A DNA stretch of 64,000 nt from Zobellella iuensis (GCF_016746085.1 NZ_JAERTZ010000026.1:1-64000), one strand, 5' to 3'; positions 8,814 through 18,511 are shown, counted from the stretch's first letter. Notes: generated by a model from the sequence alone, not told the origin. Made by a program: numbers and translations.

Positions 8814-8906
8814 CAAGAGGGGAAAAAACGGAGCGCAGGAGATCCACACGGAGCGCGGGCGGGCCGTCCCCATTCGGGGACAAGACCCGCGCCCCACTGT
8901 GTTGTG

Positions 8907-9854
8907 TTACCTTTTGCCCACCGCCGACATGGTTTTAGTCTGCCGCAGGTTTTCAACGGCTTTGGGGTAATGGCGGGGCGAAGCGTCGATGGCACGTTGG
9001 AACAGGCCGGCGGCTTCTTCGTAAGCCCCTTCCATCATGGCGATGTAACCCAGATCGTTCAGGGCTTCGGCCTGGGACATGTTCTTGCGCAGGGCCGCCA
9101 ACGCCTCTGACTTGCGCCCCCAGCGATAATACAACAATCCTAAGTTGTTCCAGGCCCTCTGGAATTCCGGATCCTGGTTCACCGCCCGGATCAGGGCCCG
9201 CTCCGCCTGGGGGTATTCGCCCTCCAGGTAATAGGAAAAGCCCAGGTTGGTGTGCAGCATGGCCAGGCCGGGCTGCACCTGCAGGGCACACTGGAAATAC
9301 TGCCGCGCCTGCTCGCCCTGCTCCATGATGTCCGCCAGCAGCCCCAGGGCATTGTAGCTGCGCCAGGGCGACTGGCTGTCGGTGGTGCAGCTGGCGGCAC
9401 CGGCATTGGCCGCCTTAAGCCTGGCCAGATCGGCGGCCACCACTTCCTGCAACAGGGTTTCCGCCTCCTGGTGGCGTTTCATGTCGACCAGCAACAAGGC
9501 GAGCGCTTCTTTCAGATCCTGCCGTTTGCCATCGAGGGCCATGGCCTGGCGGTAGGCCTGCTCGGCCACCCCGTTGTTCCTGCGCTGCTGCTCCAGCCGG
9601 GCGATGTTGAGGTAGAGATCCGCCTGGTTGAATTCCCTGAAGGCCAGCGCCTGGCGATAGGCATAGACCATGGCATCGATATTGCCCGCGGTTTGCGACT
9701 GGGCGACAAGCATACGGGCCTCCGCCGCGTTGGTGGGCTTGATCATCCCCGCCCCCGGCGCTGTCATCCCCGACAAGCCCTCCTCCTGCTGCCCACCGGT
9801 GGCGGCACAACCGCTCAGCAGCAGCACCATCAGCGCACTGGTGATCTTTTTCAT
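8907..9854 (-). CDS. tadD: Tad pilus TPR lipoprotein TadD
   Basis: A 315-residue lipoprotein with lipobox LLLSGC (Cys16), followed by a low-complexity linker and about four to five tetratricopeptide repeats (LYLNIARLEQQRRNNGVAEQ..., AMLHTNLGFSYYLEGEYPQA, AWNNLGLLYYRWGRKSEA). This is the TadD/pilotin-like component of Flp pilus machines, expected at the outer membrane. ATG 9854 has AAGGA seven bases upstream; longer in-frame starts would bury the signal peptide. It is the last gene of the tad operon, separated from tadC by 124 bp. Confidence 0.88.
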   Translation of the reverse strand: MKKITSALMVLLLSGCAATGGQQEEGLSGMTAPGAGMIKPTNAAEARMLVAQSQTAGNIDAMVYAYRQALAFREFNQADLYLNIARLEQQRRNNGVAEQAYRQAMALDGKRQDLKEALALLLVDMKRHQEAETLLQEVVAADLARLKAANAGAASCTTDSQSPWRSYNALGLLADIMEQGEQARQYFQCALQVQPGLAMLHTNLGFSYYLEGEYPQAERALIRAVNQDPEFQRAWNNLGLLYYRWGRKSEALAALRKNMSQAEALNDLGYIAMMEGAYEEAAGLFQRAIDASPRHYPKAVENLRQTKTMSAVGKR

Positions 9855-9978
9855 CTCGTTATCCTTAAGCCAGTCCTTGGCTAGTGTCTGTTGAATCCAT
9901 CTAATGCTAGTAGCAGTACCTGGCCCGGGCCAGCTTGCGGGCATCCAATTCATTGATTCCCGCTGCTTTATTACATGA

Positions 9979-10920
9979 TTACATGTTGCCGAAGACTTTG
10001 AAGAGTTTGATTAAGGCCGGACCTATGGCCACGATAAAAAACGAGGGCCAGATAAAAAATACCAGCGGGAAAATCATCTTGGTGCCTATTTTGGCGGCCA
10101 GCTCTTCCGCCTCCTGCTTACGCTTGATGCGGTACTCGTCGGCATAGACCCGCAGGGTTTCGGCGATGCTGGTACCCAGCTGGATGCACTGATTGATCGC
10201 CACATTGAGGCTGCGAAAATCCTCAAGACCGGTGCGCAAAATAAACTCCTCGAAGGCCTGCTGCATGCTCAGGCCCGCCCTGAGCTTGGCGGAAATCAGC
10301 GCCAGCTCCTCGGCCAGCTCCTCATGGCTCATGTTCACCTCCTGGGCCACCCGCTGCAAGGCGGCCTTGAAGCCCAGGCCCGCCTCGGTACAGACCACCA
10401 GCAGATCCAAGGCATCGGGCATGGCCATTTTCATCTGGTTCATACGCTTATTAGCCAGTCGTTCAAGAATAAACACCGGCAAAACGTAGGCCACATAGGC
10501 AATGGCTGCCACTAGCAGCAGAATCATATTAAAAGGTAAACGGGTCAACAGGCTGAGGAACATAAAACTCAAGACTACTGCCAGCAGTATTACGAGCACC
10601 CGAATGCCGTTGAATGCCCTGTAAGCCGACTCCTTATGAAAACCCGCATGCACCAGCAGGGTGCGGATACGGTGGCCGTTAAAACCGCTGCCATGCTGTT
10701 TGGCAATCACCAGCCGCTGCTCCAGGGTTTGGTCGCTATCGTCAACTTCTTGCTGTATGTTTTTTAGCTGCCGGCGGTAAGGGCTGGCAACCCCGCTGGC
10801 CACCAGGGTCAAGCCCCAAAACAGGGTAACGGCGGAAAGCCCCACCACCCCTATCAGCAGCCACTGGCGCAGTTGCGGATCGGCGAATACCTGCCCTATC
10901 AGTTGATTGAACGTGTCCAT
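9979..10920 (-). CDS. tadC: Tad pilus inner-membrane platform protein TadC
   Basis: A 313-residue T2SF/GspF-type membrane protein: one N-terminal membrane segment, two central segments (VLVILLAVVLSFMFLSLL, MILLLVAAIAYVAYVLPVF), the T2SF domain (DALDLLVVCTEAGLGFKAALQRVAQE) and a C-terminal segment. TadB and TadC form the inner-membrane platform driven by TadA. It begins two bases after the tadB stop. Confidence 0.93.
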   Translation of the reverse strand: MDTFNQLIGQVFADPQLRQWLLIGVVGLSAVTLFWGLTLVASGVASPYRRQLKNIQQEVDDSDQTLEQRLVIAKQHGSGFNGHRIRTLLVHAGFHKESAYRAFNGIRVLVILLAVVLSFMFLSLLTRLPFNMILLLVAAIAYVAYVLPVFILERLANKRMNQMKMAMPDALDLLVVCTEAGLGFKAALQRVAQEVNMSHEELAEELALISAKLRAGLSMQQAFEEFILRTGLEDFRSLNVAINQCIQLGTSIAETLRVYADEYRIKRKQEAEELAAKIGTKMIFPLVFFIWPSFFIVAIGPALIKLFKVFGNM

Positions 10921-10921
10921 A

Positions 10922-11890
10922 TCACACCTCTATCTTGATAATTTTGCTGATCCACCAAGTGCCAATGGCCATCCCTGCTCCGCCGAACATCATCAACCTG
11001 TTACCTTCAGGAGTGCCAACCAGCTCGATGACATAGCTGGGAGTAGTCACGAACATGAGTGCAAAGAGTGCGAAGGGAGTCAATACCAGTATCCAGCCCG
11101 ACATCCGTCCTTCGGCGGACAAAGTGCGCAACTGGCGATTAAACTTGAAACGATCTCGGATAATGCGCGCCAGCTTATCGATATTTCCCACCAGGTTGCC
11201 GCCGGTTTCCCGCTGCACCTGCACTGCGCTGATCAGCGCCATATTGGAGATACTGGGCACCCGCTCCAGCAGGCCGGTCATGGCCTTGCGCACATCCTTG
11301 CGGTAGTTGATATCGGCGAACACCAGGGCAAACTCCCGCCCCATGGGGTTGGGCATCTGCTCGCTGATCAGCTTGATGGTCTCGGCAAAGGAATAACCCG
11401 CCTGTAGCCCCCGCTTCATGATATCCAGCGCCTCGGGCAACTGCTGTTCGTACAGCGCCAGCCGTTGCAGGTAATTGCGCTTAAGCTTGAAATGAGTCGC
11501 CAGGGTGGGCAGCACCAGCAGCAAGAGGCTGAGCCAGATATTGTACAGCCAGAACCAGCTGGCCAGCACCAGCACCGCCGTCCCCACCGCCACCATCAGC
11601 ACCAACTGCCAGGCATAAAGCCGGGAGCCGGCCAGATCCAGGGAAAAAGCCACCCGCTCCATCAAGGGCAGTGTCTCTATCCGGCGCAGCAGGGGAGAGA
11701 GGGAGTCCAGCTTTTTGGTGCGGTAGATGGACGCCTGGGCCTGCTCCCGGTTTTCTTCCGCCAGCGCCTGCACCCGGCGCTTGAGCATGGCCGAATATTT
11801 GAGCCGGGGCTGGGTGACCGGCACGAAGAGCGCCATGCTCAAACACACCACCGCCAGCCCCACCAGTGCCAGAAAAATCAAGGTATTCAT
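10922..11890 (-). CDS. tadB: Tad pilus inner-membrane platform protein TadB
   Basis: A 322-residue GspF-like protein with hydrophobic segments at the N-terminus, near residues 95-135 and at the C-terminal end. A T2SF core includes LPEALDIMKRGLQAGYSFAETIKLI and VQRETGGNLVGNIDKLARIIRDR. It is the partner of TadC. It is packed between tadA and tadC with very short gaps, implying co-transcription. Confidence 0.93.
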   Translation of the reverse strand: MNTLIFLALVGLAVVCLSMALFVPVTQPRLKYSAMLKRRVQALAEENREQAQASIYRTKKLDSLSPLLRRIETLPLMERVAFSLDLAGSRLYAWQLVLMVAVGTAVLVLASWFWLYNIWLSLLLLVLPTLATHFKLKRNYLQRLALYEQQLPEALDIMKRGLQAGYSFAETIKLISEQMPNPMGREFALVFADINYRKDVRKAMTGLLERVPSISNMALISAVQVQRETGGNLVGNIDKLARIIRDRFKFNRQLRTLSAEGRMSGWILVLTPFALFALMFVTTPSYVIELVGTPEGNRLMMFGGAGMAIGTWWISKIIKIEV

Positions 11891-11902
11891 GGCAACGCCC
11901 TC

Positions 11903-13210
11903 CTAGAAAATCCCTTTGTGCAGATCCTCGTCGCCGAACAGGCTGCGCGGCAGCACCATGCCCCGGCGCGCCAGCCGGTCGTAAAAGTTGGGCATAACGC
12001 CGGTGGGCTTGTGGCGGCCCAGCACATTGCCCTGCTCGTCGATGCCGGTGCGCTCGAAGGTGAATATTTCCGACATGGTGATGGTTTCGCCTTCCATGCC
12101 GTGCACTTCCTGCATGCTGACCATGCGGCGCTTGCCGTCTTCCTGCCGCTCCAGCTGGATAATCAGGTCCAGCGCCGAGGCCACCTGGGCCCGGATATTT
12201 TTAATCGGCATATCGAAACCGGTCATGGACACCATATTCTCCAGCCGGCCCAGGGCATCGCGTGGGGTATTGGCATGCACAGTGGTCAGAGAACCTTCGT
12301 GGCCGGTGTTCATGGCGGTGAGCATGTCGAAGGCTTCGGCACCGCGCACCTCCCCCACCACTATGCGATCGGGTCGCATCCGCAGGGTATTTTTCACCAG
12401 TTCCCTGAGTCCCACCTCGCCCTTGCCCTCAATATTGGCCGGGCGGCTTTCCAGCTGCACCACATGGGGCTGCTGCAATTGCAGCTCGGCAGAATCTTCC
12501 ACCGTGATGATGCGCTGGTTGGACGGAATAAAACCGGACAGAACATTGAGAAAGGTGGTCTTGCCGGTGCCGGTGCCGCCGGAGATCAGGATATTGAGTT
12601 TGCCCTTGACCACCGCCTCCATCACCTGGGCGATGGCCGGGGTGATGGTGCCAAAGTCGATCAGGGTCTCGATGGCCAGTTTCTCCACGGTAAAGCGGCG
12701 GATGGAAAGCGTGGGGCCGTTCAGCGCCAGGGGCGGGATAATGGCGTTGACCCGGGAGCCGTCCTGCAGCCGGGCGTCCACCATGGGGGAGAGTTCGTCG
12801 ATACGCCGGCCCACGCTGGAGACGATACGCTCTATCACCCCCATCAGGTGCTCGTCGTCCCGAAAGGTCAGCGGCAACCGCTCTATGCGCCCGCGCCGCT
12901 CCACATAGATGCTCTTGGCGCCGTTGACCATGATGTCCGCTATGGTGGCGTCGGCCAGCAGGGGTTCCAATGGCCCCAGGCCCAGCACCTCGTCCAGGAT
13001 CTGGCGCACTATCTTCTGGCGCGAGACCAGCGACAAGGGCGTGGGCGAGTCCTGCATCAGTTGCAGGCAAAGCCGTTCTATCTGTTCGCCGGCCTGCGCC
13101 TTGGACACCGCCTGCAGCATGGGCAGGTCCAGCATGTCCATCAGCTTGGCATGCAGCCGTTGCTTGTGGCTTTCTTCTTCCTGATTGAGGATATAGTCTT
13201 CAAGGTTCAT
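11903..13210 (-). CDS. tadA: Tad pilus assembly ATPase TadA/CpaF
   Basis: A 435-residue secretion ATPase of the VirB11/CpaF class. Walker A GGTGTGKTT lies near residues 210-218, preceded by the PLALNGPTLSIRRF region. The Asp box and Walker B area reads RPDRIVVGEVRGAEAFDML, followed by the His box TGHEGSLTTVHANTPRDAL. It powers pilus extension and possibly retraction from the cytoplasmic face. It lies between tadZ and tadB in canonical order. Confidence 0.96.
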   Translation of the reverse strand: MNLEDYILNQEEESHKQRLHAKLMDMLDLPMLQAVSKAQAGEQIERLCLQLMQDSPTPLSLVSRQKIVRQILDEVLGLGPLEPLLADATIADIMVNGAKSIYVERRGRIERLPLTFRDDEHLMGVIERIVSSVGRRIDELSPMVDARLQDGSRVNAIIPPLALNGPTLSIRRFTVEKLAIETLIDFGTITPAIAQVMEAVVKGKLNILISGGTGTGKTTFLNVLSGFIPSNQRIITVEDSAELQLQQPHVVQLESRPANIEGKGEVGLRELVKNTLRMRPDRIVVGEVRGAEAFDMLTAMNTGHEGSLTTVHANTPRDALGRLENMVSMTGFDMPIKNIRAQVASALDLIIQLERQEDGKRRMVSMQEVHGMEGETITMSEIFTFERTGIDEQGNVLGRHKPTGVMPNFYDRLARRGMVLPRSLFGDEDLHKGIF

Positions 13211-13231
13211 CCATGACCCCCTTGGCCTCGG

Positions 13232-14452
13232 CTATTTTTTGCCGAACAGCCGGTTAAAGAATCCCGGTGTGGGTTCGTCCTGCCCCGGTTTGATGTGCAG
13301 CGCCCGGGTAATATGATTGAAGGCATCAACCAGTTTATGGCCGCGCTTTTCCTCCGCCACCAGCCGGCCCAGGTCAGTACAGGTTTCGGCCATGGCAAAG
13401 TCGTTGGGTAAAGTAAAAATGCGGGCAAGCTCGGTGGCTTTTTCTATATCCTTGAGAGAAACATCCTTTTTCTTGTCGTAGCGGTTAATCAACAGCAGGA
13501 TGCGATCCTTGGATATACCCAGTTCGTGACGCAATTGCCGCAGCAGGTAAATGGTTTCGCGCAGGCCCGCCAGGCTTTGCTGCATTATCACCAGCACCTG
13601 GTCGGCATTTTCCAGCAACGGCAGGTTCCAGTTTTCCGGCCCGCGGGACATATCCACCACTACATGGTCGTACTGGCCGCGCACCAGGTGCAGCAACTGG
13701 GAACACTGGCGGGCGGAGACACTTTTTTCATCGTGCAGCGGCAAGGTGGAGGCGGGCAGTATATCGAGCTTATCGCGCGCCTTGCTGACCATGCCGCCCA
13801 GTGCCATGGCATCCAGCTCGCCGGCCCGCAGCAGGGCCTCGTTCAGCCCACCCTGCCTGTCTTTTATGTTAAGGTAGTCGGCCAGGGAGCCGTAGTGCAT
13901 ATTGGCATCCAGCAGCAGCACTTTTTGTAGCTTATCCTCATCGCCCAGGGCATAGCCCAGATTGGCACAGACAAAGCTGGCCCCGGAGCCGGGCTTACCG
14001 TTGATAACCGCCGTTACCGGCGCCAGCCGTATACTGGCCGAAATTTGCGCCGACACCCGCACCAGGGCCGACCACAGCTCGACCGGTTCGCTCTCATAAG
14101 GCAGAAAATCCAGGGCCCCCATGCGCATGGCCCGGCGCACCAGGGCGGTGTTTTTCACATCGCCCACAAAAATCAGGGATCGCTCTTCCCCTGCCTTGCG
14201 CTCCAGTTCGTCGTACACGGGCACCATCATGGCGTGGTCCACCAGCAGCAGTACCTGGCGCTCGCCCTTGGGCAAAAAGTCCTGCTCGTTCAGTTTTTTC
14301 AGCTGCAACTGGCTGCTGTGATGCAGTTTTACCTTGAGCAGGGGCCAGAGCCGTTCGTCCGGGTCCAGCACATTCAGCTGCAGGGGACAGGACAGGGCCG
14401 GCAGCGGGTGCATCCCTTCGCGTTCCAGTTCGACTATTTTGGCGTCTGTCAT
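13232..14452 (-). CDS. tadZ: Tad pilus localisation protein TadZ/CpaE (ParA-like)
   Basis: A 406-residue protein with an N-terminal receiver-like domain (DFLPKGERQVLLLVDHAM..., IFVGDVKNTALVRRAMRMGALDFLPYE) followed by a ParA/MinD-like ATPase domain. The Walker A region reads NGKPGSGASFVCANLG, so the usual GKT/GKS lysine is absent, as is common for atypical TadZ proteins that localise the machine to a pole. An ATG six codons upstream (14470) overlaps the preceding stop as ATGA, but ATG 14452 has AAGGGA at proper spacing and is preferred; either is possible. Confidence 0.88.
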   Translation of the reverse strand: MTDAKIVELEREGMHPLPALSCPLQLNVLDPDERLWPLLKVKLHHSSQLQLKKLNEQDFLPKGERQVLLLVDHAMMVPVYDELERKAGEERSLIFVGDVKNTALVRRAMRMGALDFLPYESEPVELWSALVRVSAQISASIRLAPVTAVINGKPGSGASFVCANLGYALGDEDKLQKVLLLDANMHYGSLADYLNIKDRQGGLNEALLRAGELDAMALGGMVSKARDKLDILPASTLPLHDEKSVSARQCSQLLHLVRGQYDHVVVDMSRGPENWNLPLLENADQVLVIMQQSLAGLRETIYLLRQLRHELGISKDRILLLINRYDKKKDVSLKDIEKATELARIFTLPNDFAMAETCTDLGRLVAEEKRGHKLVDAFNHITRALHIKPGQDEPTPGFFNRLFGKK

Positions 14453-14466
14453 AGATGGTCCCTTCG

Positions 14467-14976
14467 TCATGCCCCACAGGGGATTTTTTCGATAATGCCG
14501 TTAACCAGCACATTGCCCAGGCTCTCCGTCCTTACCGTGGTGGCAAAATCCGGCGCCCAGGCGCTCAAGTCCACCGTGAGCGGCAAAATCATCTCGTAGC
14601 GATAGTTGACGATGCGACTGCGAACATACTTGATGTCGTCTTCGTCGGCGCCGGCGGGGGCGGCCAGGGGAGTGCCGCTGTCCGCTCCCAGGTATTGCAG
14701 CTCGAGATTGGCCGGGGCAAAACCAGGCAAAGAGCCGCCGATTTGCGCCAGCACCATGTTGGAGACGTCACCATTCACCCCCTCTTCCACCGTGCATACC
14801 GCCGCCAGCCGGGCCCCCCGGCGTGACACCTCGTTCAGCAGCCCCCAGGTATACATCAGGCGGGCCACCTCCATCACCGCGAACAACACCAGAAACACCA
14901 CGGCACCGACAATGGCGAACTCCACTGTGGTCGTTCCAACCTGGCCTTTAATATGGGTTCCGGCAGTTCGTTTCAT
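14467..14976 (-). CDS. TadE/TadF-like minor pseudopilin
   Basis: A 169-residue protein with a prepilin-like N-terminus: positively charged leader, then GTTTVEFAIVGAVVFLVLFAVMEVARLM, where the glutamate sits in the TadE/F E position. The rest is a periplasmic domain. TadE-type proteins are processed by the Tad prepilin peptidase and are needed for pilus assembly. Its start overlaps the end of the next tadE-like gene by four bases. Confidence 0.85.
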   Translation of the reverse strand: MKRTAGTHIKGQVGTTTVEFAIVGAVVFLVLFAVMEVARLMYTWGLLNEVSRRGARLAAVCTVEEGVNGDVSNMVLAQIGGSLPGFAPANLELQYLGADSGTPLAAPAGADEDDIKYVRSRIVNYRYEMILPLTVDLSAWAPDFATTVRTESLGNVLVNGIIEKIPCGA

Positions 14977-15437
14977 TGCAGCACCCTCATGGTTATTTTT
15001 GTTTCCAGCGGAAAATCCAGGGAAATGACTCCACCAAAAAAGGTATTGAAACCGAGGCCGAAGATAGGTTGCCAGCTGTAACTGGTGTGGATTTCAACAT
15101 AGAGATCGGTGCTCCCCTCGGGAATGGCCACAGTGCTGAAGCTGATGTCAGCAGCGCTCAGCCCCGGCAACACCGGCGCCTCGCCGGGTACTTCCTGGCC
15201 GTAGAGGATCAGGTTTCTGGCCCTGGCCTGCATAGCGGCGGTCAGTTCGAAATTGCCCGGGTTTTCGCTGAAACTCACCGCCCGGGCCCCGGCCCTGACC
15301 GCCTGGGTCAGGGTATTGTACTGGTACAGGGCGCGGCCGAATTCGGCAATGGCCAGCAGCATCAGCAACAGCAGAGGCATCACTATGGTCGCCTCGACGG
15401 CAGCCAGTCCTTTTTGCCTGGACAAAAGACGCTTCAT
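14973..15437 (-). CDS. tadE: TadE-like minor pseudopilin
   Basis: A 154-residue TadE-family protein with N-terminus KGLAAVEATIVMPLLLLMLLAIAEFGRALYQY, the standard TadE signature of a pilin-like helix with E at +5 after the processing site. The remainder is a small extracytoplasmic domain. It overlaps the TadG-like gene upstream by one base and the second TadE-like gene downstream by four. Confidence 0.9.
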   Translation of the reverse strand: MKRLLSRQKGLAAVEATIVMPLLLLMLLAIAEFGRALYQYNTLTQAVRAGARAVSFSENPGNFELTAAMQARARNLILYGQEVPGEAPVLPGLSAADISFSTVAIPEGSTDLYVEIHTSYSWQPIFGLGFNTFFGGVISLDFPLETKITMRVLQ

Positions 15438-16783
15438 CAGGAGCCTCCGTTACTGCCGTAGTCCTTATAGAGCACCAGGCGATAGCTGTTGGAATTGCTA
15501 TTGAACCCGGTGCCATCGTTGGTGCAATTCTCAACGAACTCGGCCACCACAAACTGGGTATTCCCCTGGCCAGTGACCTTCTGGATCAGAAACATGCAGG
15601 CCGTGCCCATCACGGTGAGGGTAGACTGCCCGGGATTATGGCCGGTGCAGTTAGCCACCGGCACCCGCACCATGCGTCGCTTGGGCAGGCAATAACTGGT
15701 GCCGGGATCGGTCGACTTGCTGCCGCCCGCAATGCCCTTGGCGTAGTCGGGATAATCCTGCAACTTGGCCAGGGTAGTGGCGTCGTTCAGCACATTGTTG
15801 CCGCCATTGTTGCTGTCGAACTGGCTGCCAACAAAGTTGACCAGTTCCAGGCCGGTGTTGGTGTAGTTGGGCACCTCGCAGTCCGCATAGTAGCCTTCGG
15901 CCCCGCCGGCAACCGGCTCGGTGGTGGGCTCGGACATGGGCGAGAGATACTCCCCAAAACGGGTGTTCAGCCCTTGCTGGGTGGGGCCGACCATATTGCC
16001 GGTTTTGGTCTCCACCGTGTCGCCCGTGGGCACACAGGTGGCACCATGCACATTGCCGGCCAGCCCGTCCCGGAACTCGTTGGCGCCACCGCCCACCCCA
16101 TCCAGATCGATCGCCATGAAATTGCCCGGCCCCACCACGGAATTGCGATTATGGTTGGGCGCCTTGATAACCAGCACGTCCCCCCGCTGATCATTGCTGG
16201 AAGGCGTGAAGCCAAAGTTGTAGTCGGGCTCGTTCTGGCTGGACAGGTCGCCCGCGCACATCAGCAAAGGAAGGATCCGACACTCTTCCTCCTCCTGAAT
16301 GGGCGGGCTGGGCCCCGCCACCGCCGAGGCCCAGACCTGCCAGGTATCCAGCACCAGTTGCGAGAAAAACTGGGTCACGGGCACATTGCCCAGGGTCACC
16401 CGGATATAGCTGGCGTCCGGGTGGTTGATGGGCGTAAAGGGGCTGACCGTATGGGAGAACTGAATTTGCAGCAAGTCGGGATTGTCCAGCTGGGCCAGGT
16501 TCACATTGACCGAACTGAATCCCTCCCCCTGGAAGATGGCGACCAGGGTATTTTTAACCGCCTGCTCGGCCTGGGCCTGGGTGCCGCCGTCGTCCAGGGT
16601 TTTGGCGCCACTCAAGGCTGCGGCATCCACCGCGTCCTGCACCCTGGTTTTATTCAGCAACAAATAGCCCCCGTCCAGGGCCAGGGCGGTAAATCCCAAG
16701 AGCACAAACATCGCCACCGTCACCAGTATCAGCACGGCGCCCTTTTGCTGCTTGCGGTGCGATAACGCTTGCATGGCGTTCAC
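15437..16783 (-). CDS. tadG: TadG-like pilus assembly protein
   Basis: A 448-residue protein with an N-terminal TadG-type anchor: KQQKGAVLILVTVAMFVLLG, followed by TALALDGGYLLLNKTRVQDAVDAAALSGAK, which is characteristic of the Flp-pilus TadG N-terminal domain. The large periplasmic part is rich in Gly, Asn and Asp and contains several cysteines. I see no clear von Willebrand MIDAS motif. It is five bases downstream of the small lipoprotein gene and begins the tadG-E-E block. Confidence 0.85.
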   Translation of the reverse strand: MNAMQALSHRKQQKGAVLILVTVAMFVLLGFTALALDGGYLLLNKTRVQDAVDAAALSGAKTLDDGGTQAQAEQAVKNTLVAIFQGEGFSSVNVNLAQLDNPDLLQIQFSHTVSPFTPINHPDASYIRVTLGNVPVTQFFSQLVLDTWQVWASAVAGPSPPIQEEEECRILPLLMCAGDLSSQNEPDYNFGFTPSSNDQRGDVLVIKAPNHNRNSVVGPGNFMAIDLDGVGGGANEFRDGLAGNVHGATCVPTGDTVETKTGNMVGPTQQGLNTRFGEYLSPMSEPTTEPVAGGAEGYYADCEVPNYTNTGLELVNFVGSQFDSNNGGNNVLNDATTLAKLQDYPDYAKGIAGGSKSTDPGTSYCLPKRRMVRVPVANCTGHNPGQSTLTVMGTACMFLIQKVTGQGNTQFVVAEFVENCTNDGTGFNSNSNSYRLVLYKDYGSNGGS

Positions 16784-16788
16784 TCCTG

Positions 16789-17058
16789 CTAGTTGCCAAA
16801 GTTCAGGGTGACCTGGGTCTTGCCCTCGGCCGGGGCCTCGGCCCCCTTGGCGTATTTGCCATAGAGGGGCACACCGTAGTTGCCGTCCAGGGTCAGGGCC
16901 GCGATTTTACCGTCGTTGCGGGCCGGGGCCTCCGGATCCATGATCTGCAGCTCGTTCAGCTCCCGGAGGCTTTCGCCCATGGCAAAGTTGTAGTGGCGCT
17001 CGGTGGCACAGCCGGCCAGCAGCCCGCCGGCCAGCAATATCAGTAGTGTCGGTTTCAT
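16789..17058 (-). CDS. small lipoprotein of the Tad locus
   Basis: An 89-residue protein with a clear lipoprotein signal (MKPTLLILLAGGLLAGC, acceptor Cys17). The mature region includes GESLRELNELQIMDPEAPARNDG and ends QVTLNFGN. ATG 17058 has AGGAG seven bases upstream. Position directly after the secretin gene matches the slot of RcpB/CpaD-type outer-membrane accessory proteins, though it is much shorter; pilotin or secretin-stabilising function is an inference. Confidence 0.75.
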   Translation of the reverse strand: MKPTLLILLAGGLLAGCATERHYNFAMGESLRELNELQIMDPEAPARNDGKIAALTLDGNYGVPLYGKYAKGAEAPAEGKTQVTLNFGN

Positions 17059-17068
17059 CTTGCCGCTC

Positions 17069-18472
17069 CTATAAAGACTGACCATAAGTCTGCTCCGTTC
17101 CCCCTTCTCCCATGACAGGGCTCACCCCGCTGTTGCCGGCGGGCTGGGCCAGGGGAGTGCCGTCACCCACCCGGGTGCGCTCCGACATCCGGCCCAACAG
17201 GTAGAACTCCATGTCGTTGGGCTCGATAAAGCCATCGGTGGGCAGGGTGACCTGCTGCTTGTCGAAAGGCCGCACCAGGCGGGGCGTCACCATAATCACC
17301 AGCTCCGACTCGCCCTTGACGAAGCTGCGGCTGCTAAAGAGGTGACCCAGCACGGGAATGTCGCCCATAAAGGGCAACTGGCTGACCGACTCGCGCGTGC
17401 TTTCACTCAGCAGGCCGGCGATGCCGATGGTCTGGCCGTCGCCCAGCTCCACCGTGGTGCCGGCGCGGCGCTTGTTGAGCGCGGTGATATTGCCGAAGAC
17501 GGGAATACTGGTGGTGTTGGCCACTGTGGGCTCGCTGACCGCCACACTCAGGTTGAGGTTGATCTTGCCGCTGCCGAGCACCACGGGCGTAAACTTGAGC
17601 CCCACCCCGAACTCCTTGAATTCGATGGCAATGCCGTCCTCCTTGGGCACCGGCACCGGAAACTCGCCGCCGGAGAGAAACTCGGCGGACTGGCCGCTGA
17701 TGGCGGTGATGCGCGGCTCGGCCAGCACCCGGGCCAGGCCACGGGTCTTGGCCAGATCCAGTGCCACCTGGAAGATGTCGTCCTTGCTGGTCCAGTTGCC
17801 CAGCAGGGTATTGGTGCCGAAATCGGCCAGCTGGCCCACGCTGTCGCGCAGCAGGGTAAAGCTGCCGCCCTTCAGGCTCAGGCCGAAGGCGGACTCCCAG
17901 CTGCGGGAAGTGTCCCGCGCCACCTCGGCCACGGTCACCTCCAGCATCACCTGCTGGCCGCCGCCCACGCTCATCATGTTCATCACCTCGGAGCGGGCGG
18001 TGCCGCCCTCGGCGGCCACCACATAGCCCCGGGCCAGTTGATAGGCGGCGTTGAGCTTGTCGAGATCCGAGACCTCGCCGCTCATCACCAGCTGCCCCTG
18101 GGAACTGTGCACCTGGACAGGCTCGTTGGGCAGGAAGCGGTAAAGCCTGTCCTTGAGCCCTTGCAGGTCGTGACTGACTTCGATGTCGTACACCTGCATC
18201 AGGGCATCGTTCATATCCCATACCATCAGGTTGGTGTGCCCCAGCGACTTGCCCACCAGGTAAAGCTCGCGATCCTGCAGCACCAGCACGTCGGCAATGG
18301 CCGGGTTGCCCACCGACACCCGGCTGGCGGGCCTGTCCAGCATCAGGGAGCGGGATTTATGAATGGGCAGCTGTACTTCGCTGCCCGCCCGCTGCAGGCT
18401 GCCGCCGGCCCAGAGTTGCCAGGGCAGCAACAGTAACAAGGCCCCCAGCGTGATGTGTTTCAAGCTATTCAT
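17069..18472 (-). CDS. rcpA: Tad pilus outer-membrane secretin RcpA/CpaC
   Basis: A 467-residue secretin with a signal peptide ending about WQLWA, a BON/pilus-assembly N-domain (GSLQRAGSEVQLPIHKSRSL..., NPAIADVLVLQDRELYLVG), then the C-terminal secretin domain (LAEPRITAISGQSAEFLSGG, VGLKFTPVVLGSGKINLNL, ELVIMVTPRLVRPF). It forms the outer-membrane channel for the Flp pilus. ATG 18472 is preferred over an upstream GTG because GGAGGT lies immediately before it. Confidence 0.95.
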   Translation of the reverse strand: MNSLKHITLGALLLLLPWQLWAGGSLQRAGSEVQLPIHKSRSLMLDRPASRVSVGNPAIADVLVLQDRELYLVGKSLGHTNLMVWDMNDALMQVYDIEVSHDLQGLKDRLYRFLPNEPVQVHSSQGQLVMSGEVSDLDKLNAAYQLARGYVVAAEGGTARSEVMNMMSVGGGQQVMLEVTVAEVARDTSRSWESAFGLSLKGGSFTLLRDSVGQLADFGTNTLLGNWTSKDDIFQVALDLAKTRGLARVLAEPRITAISGQSAEFLSGGEFPVPVPKEDGIAIEFKEFGVGLKFTPVVLGSGKINLNLSVAVSEPTVANTTSIPVFGNITALNKRRAGTTVELGDGQTIGIAGLLSESTRESVSQLPFMGDIPVLGHLFSSRSFVKGESELVIMVTPRLVRPFDKQQVTLPTDGFIEPNDMEFYLLGRMSERTRVGDGTPLAQPAGNSGVSPVMGEGGTEQTYGQSL

Positions 18473-18511
18473 AGCCACCTCCGTGTGAATGTTCTGCTTG
18501 ATAGGTATTTT

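Noticed and set aside
8868-8883. Hairpin GTCCCC-ATTC-GGGGAC after the LysR gene as a terminator
   Set aside because: The stem is short and no T-run follows on either strand.
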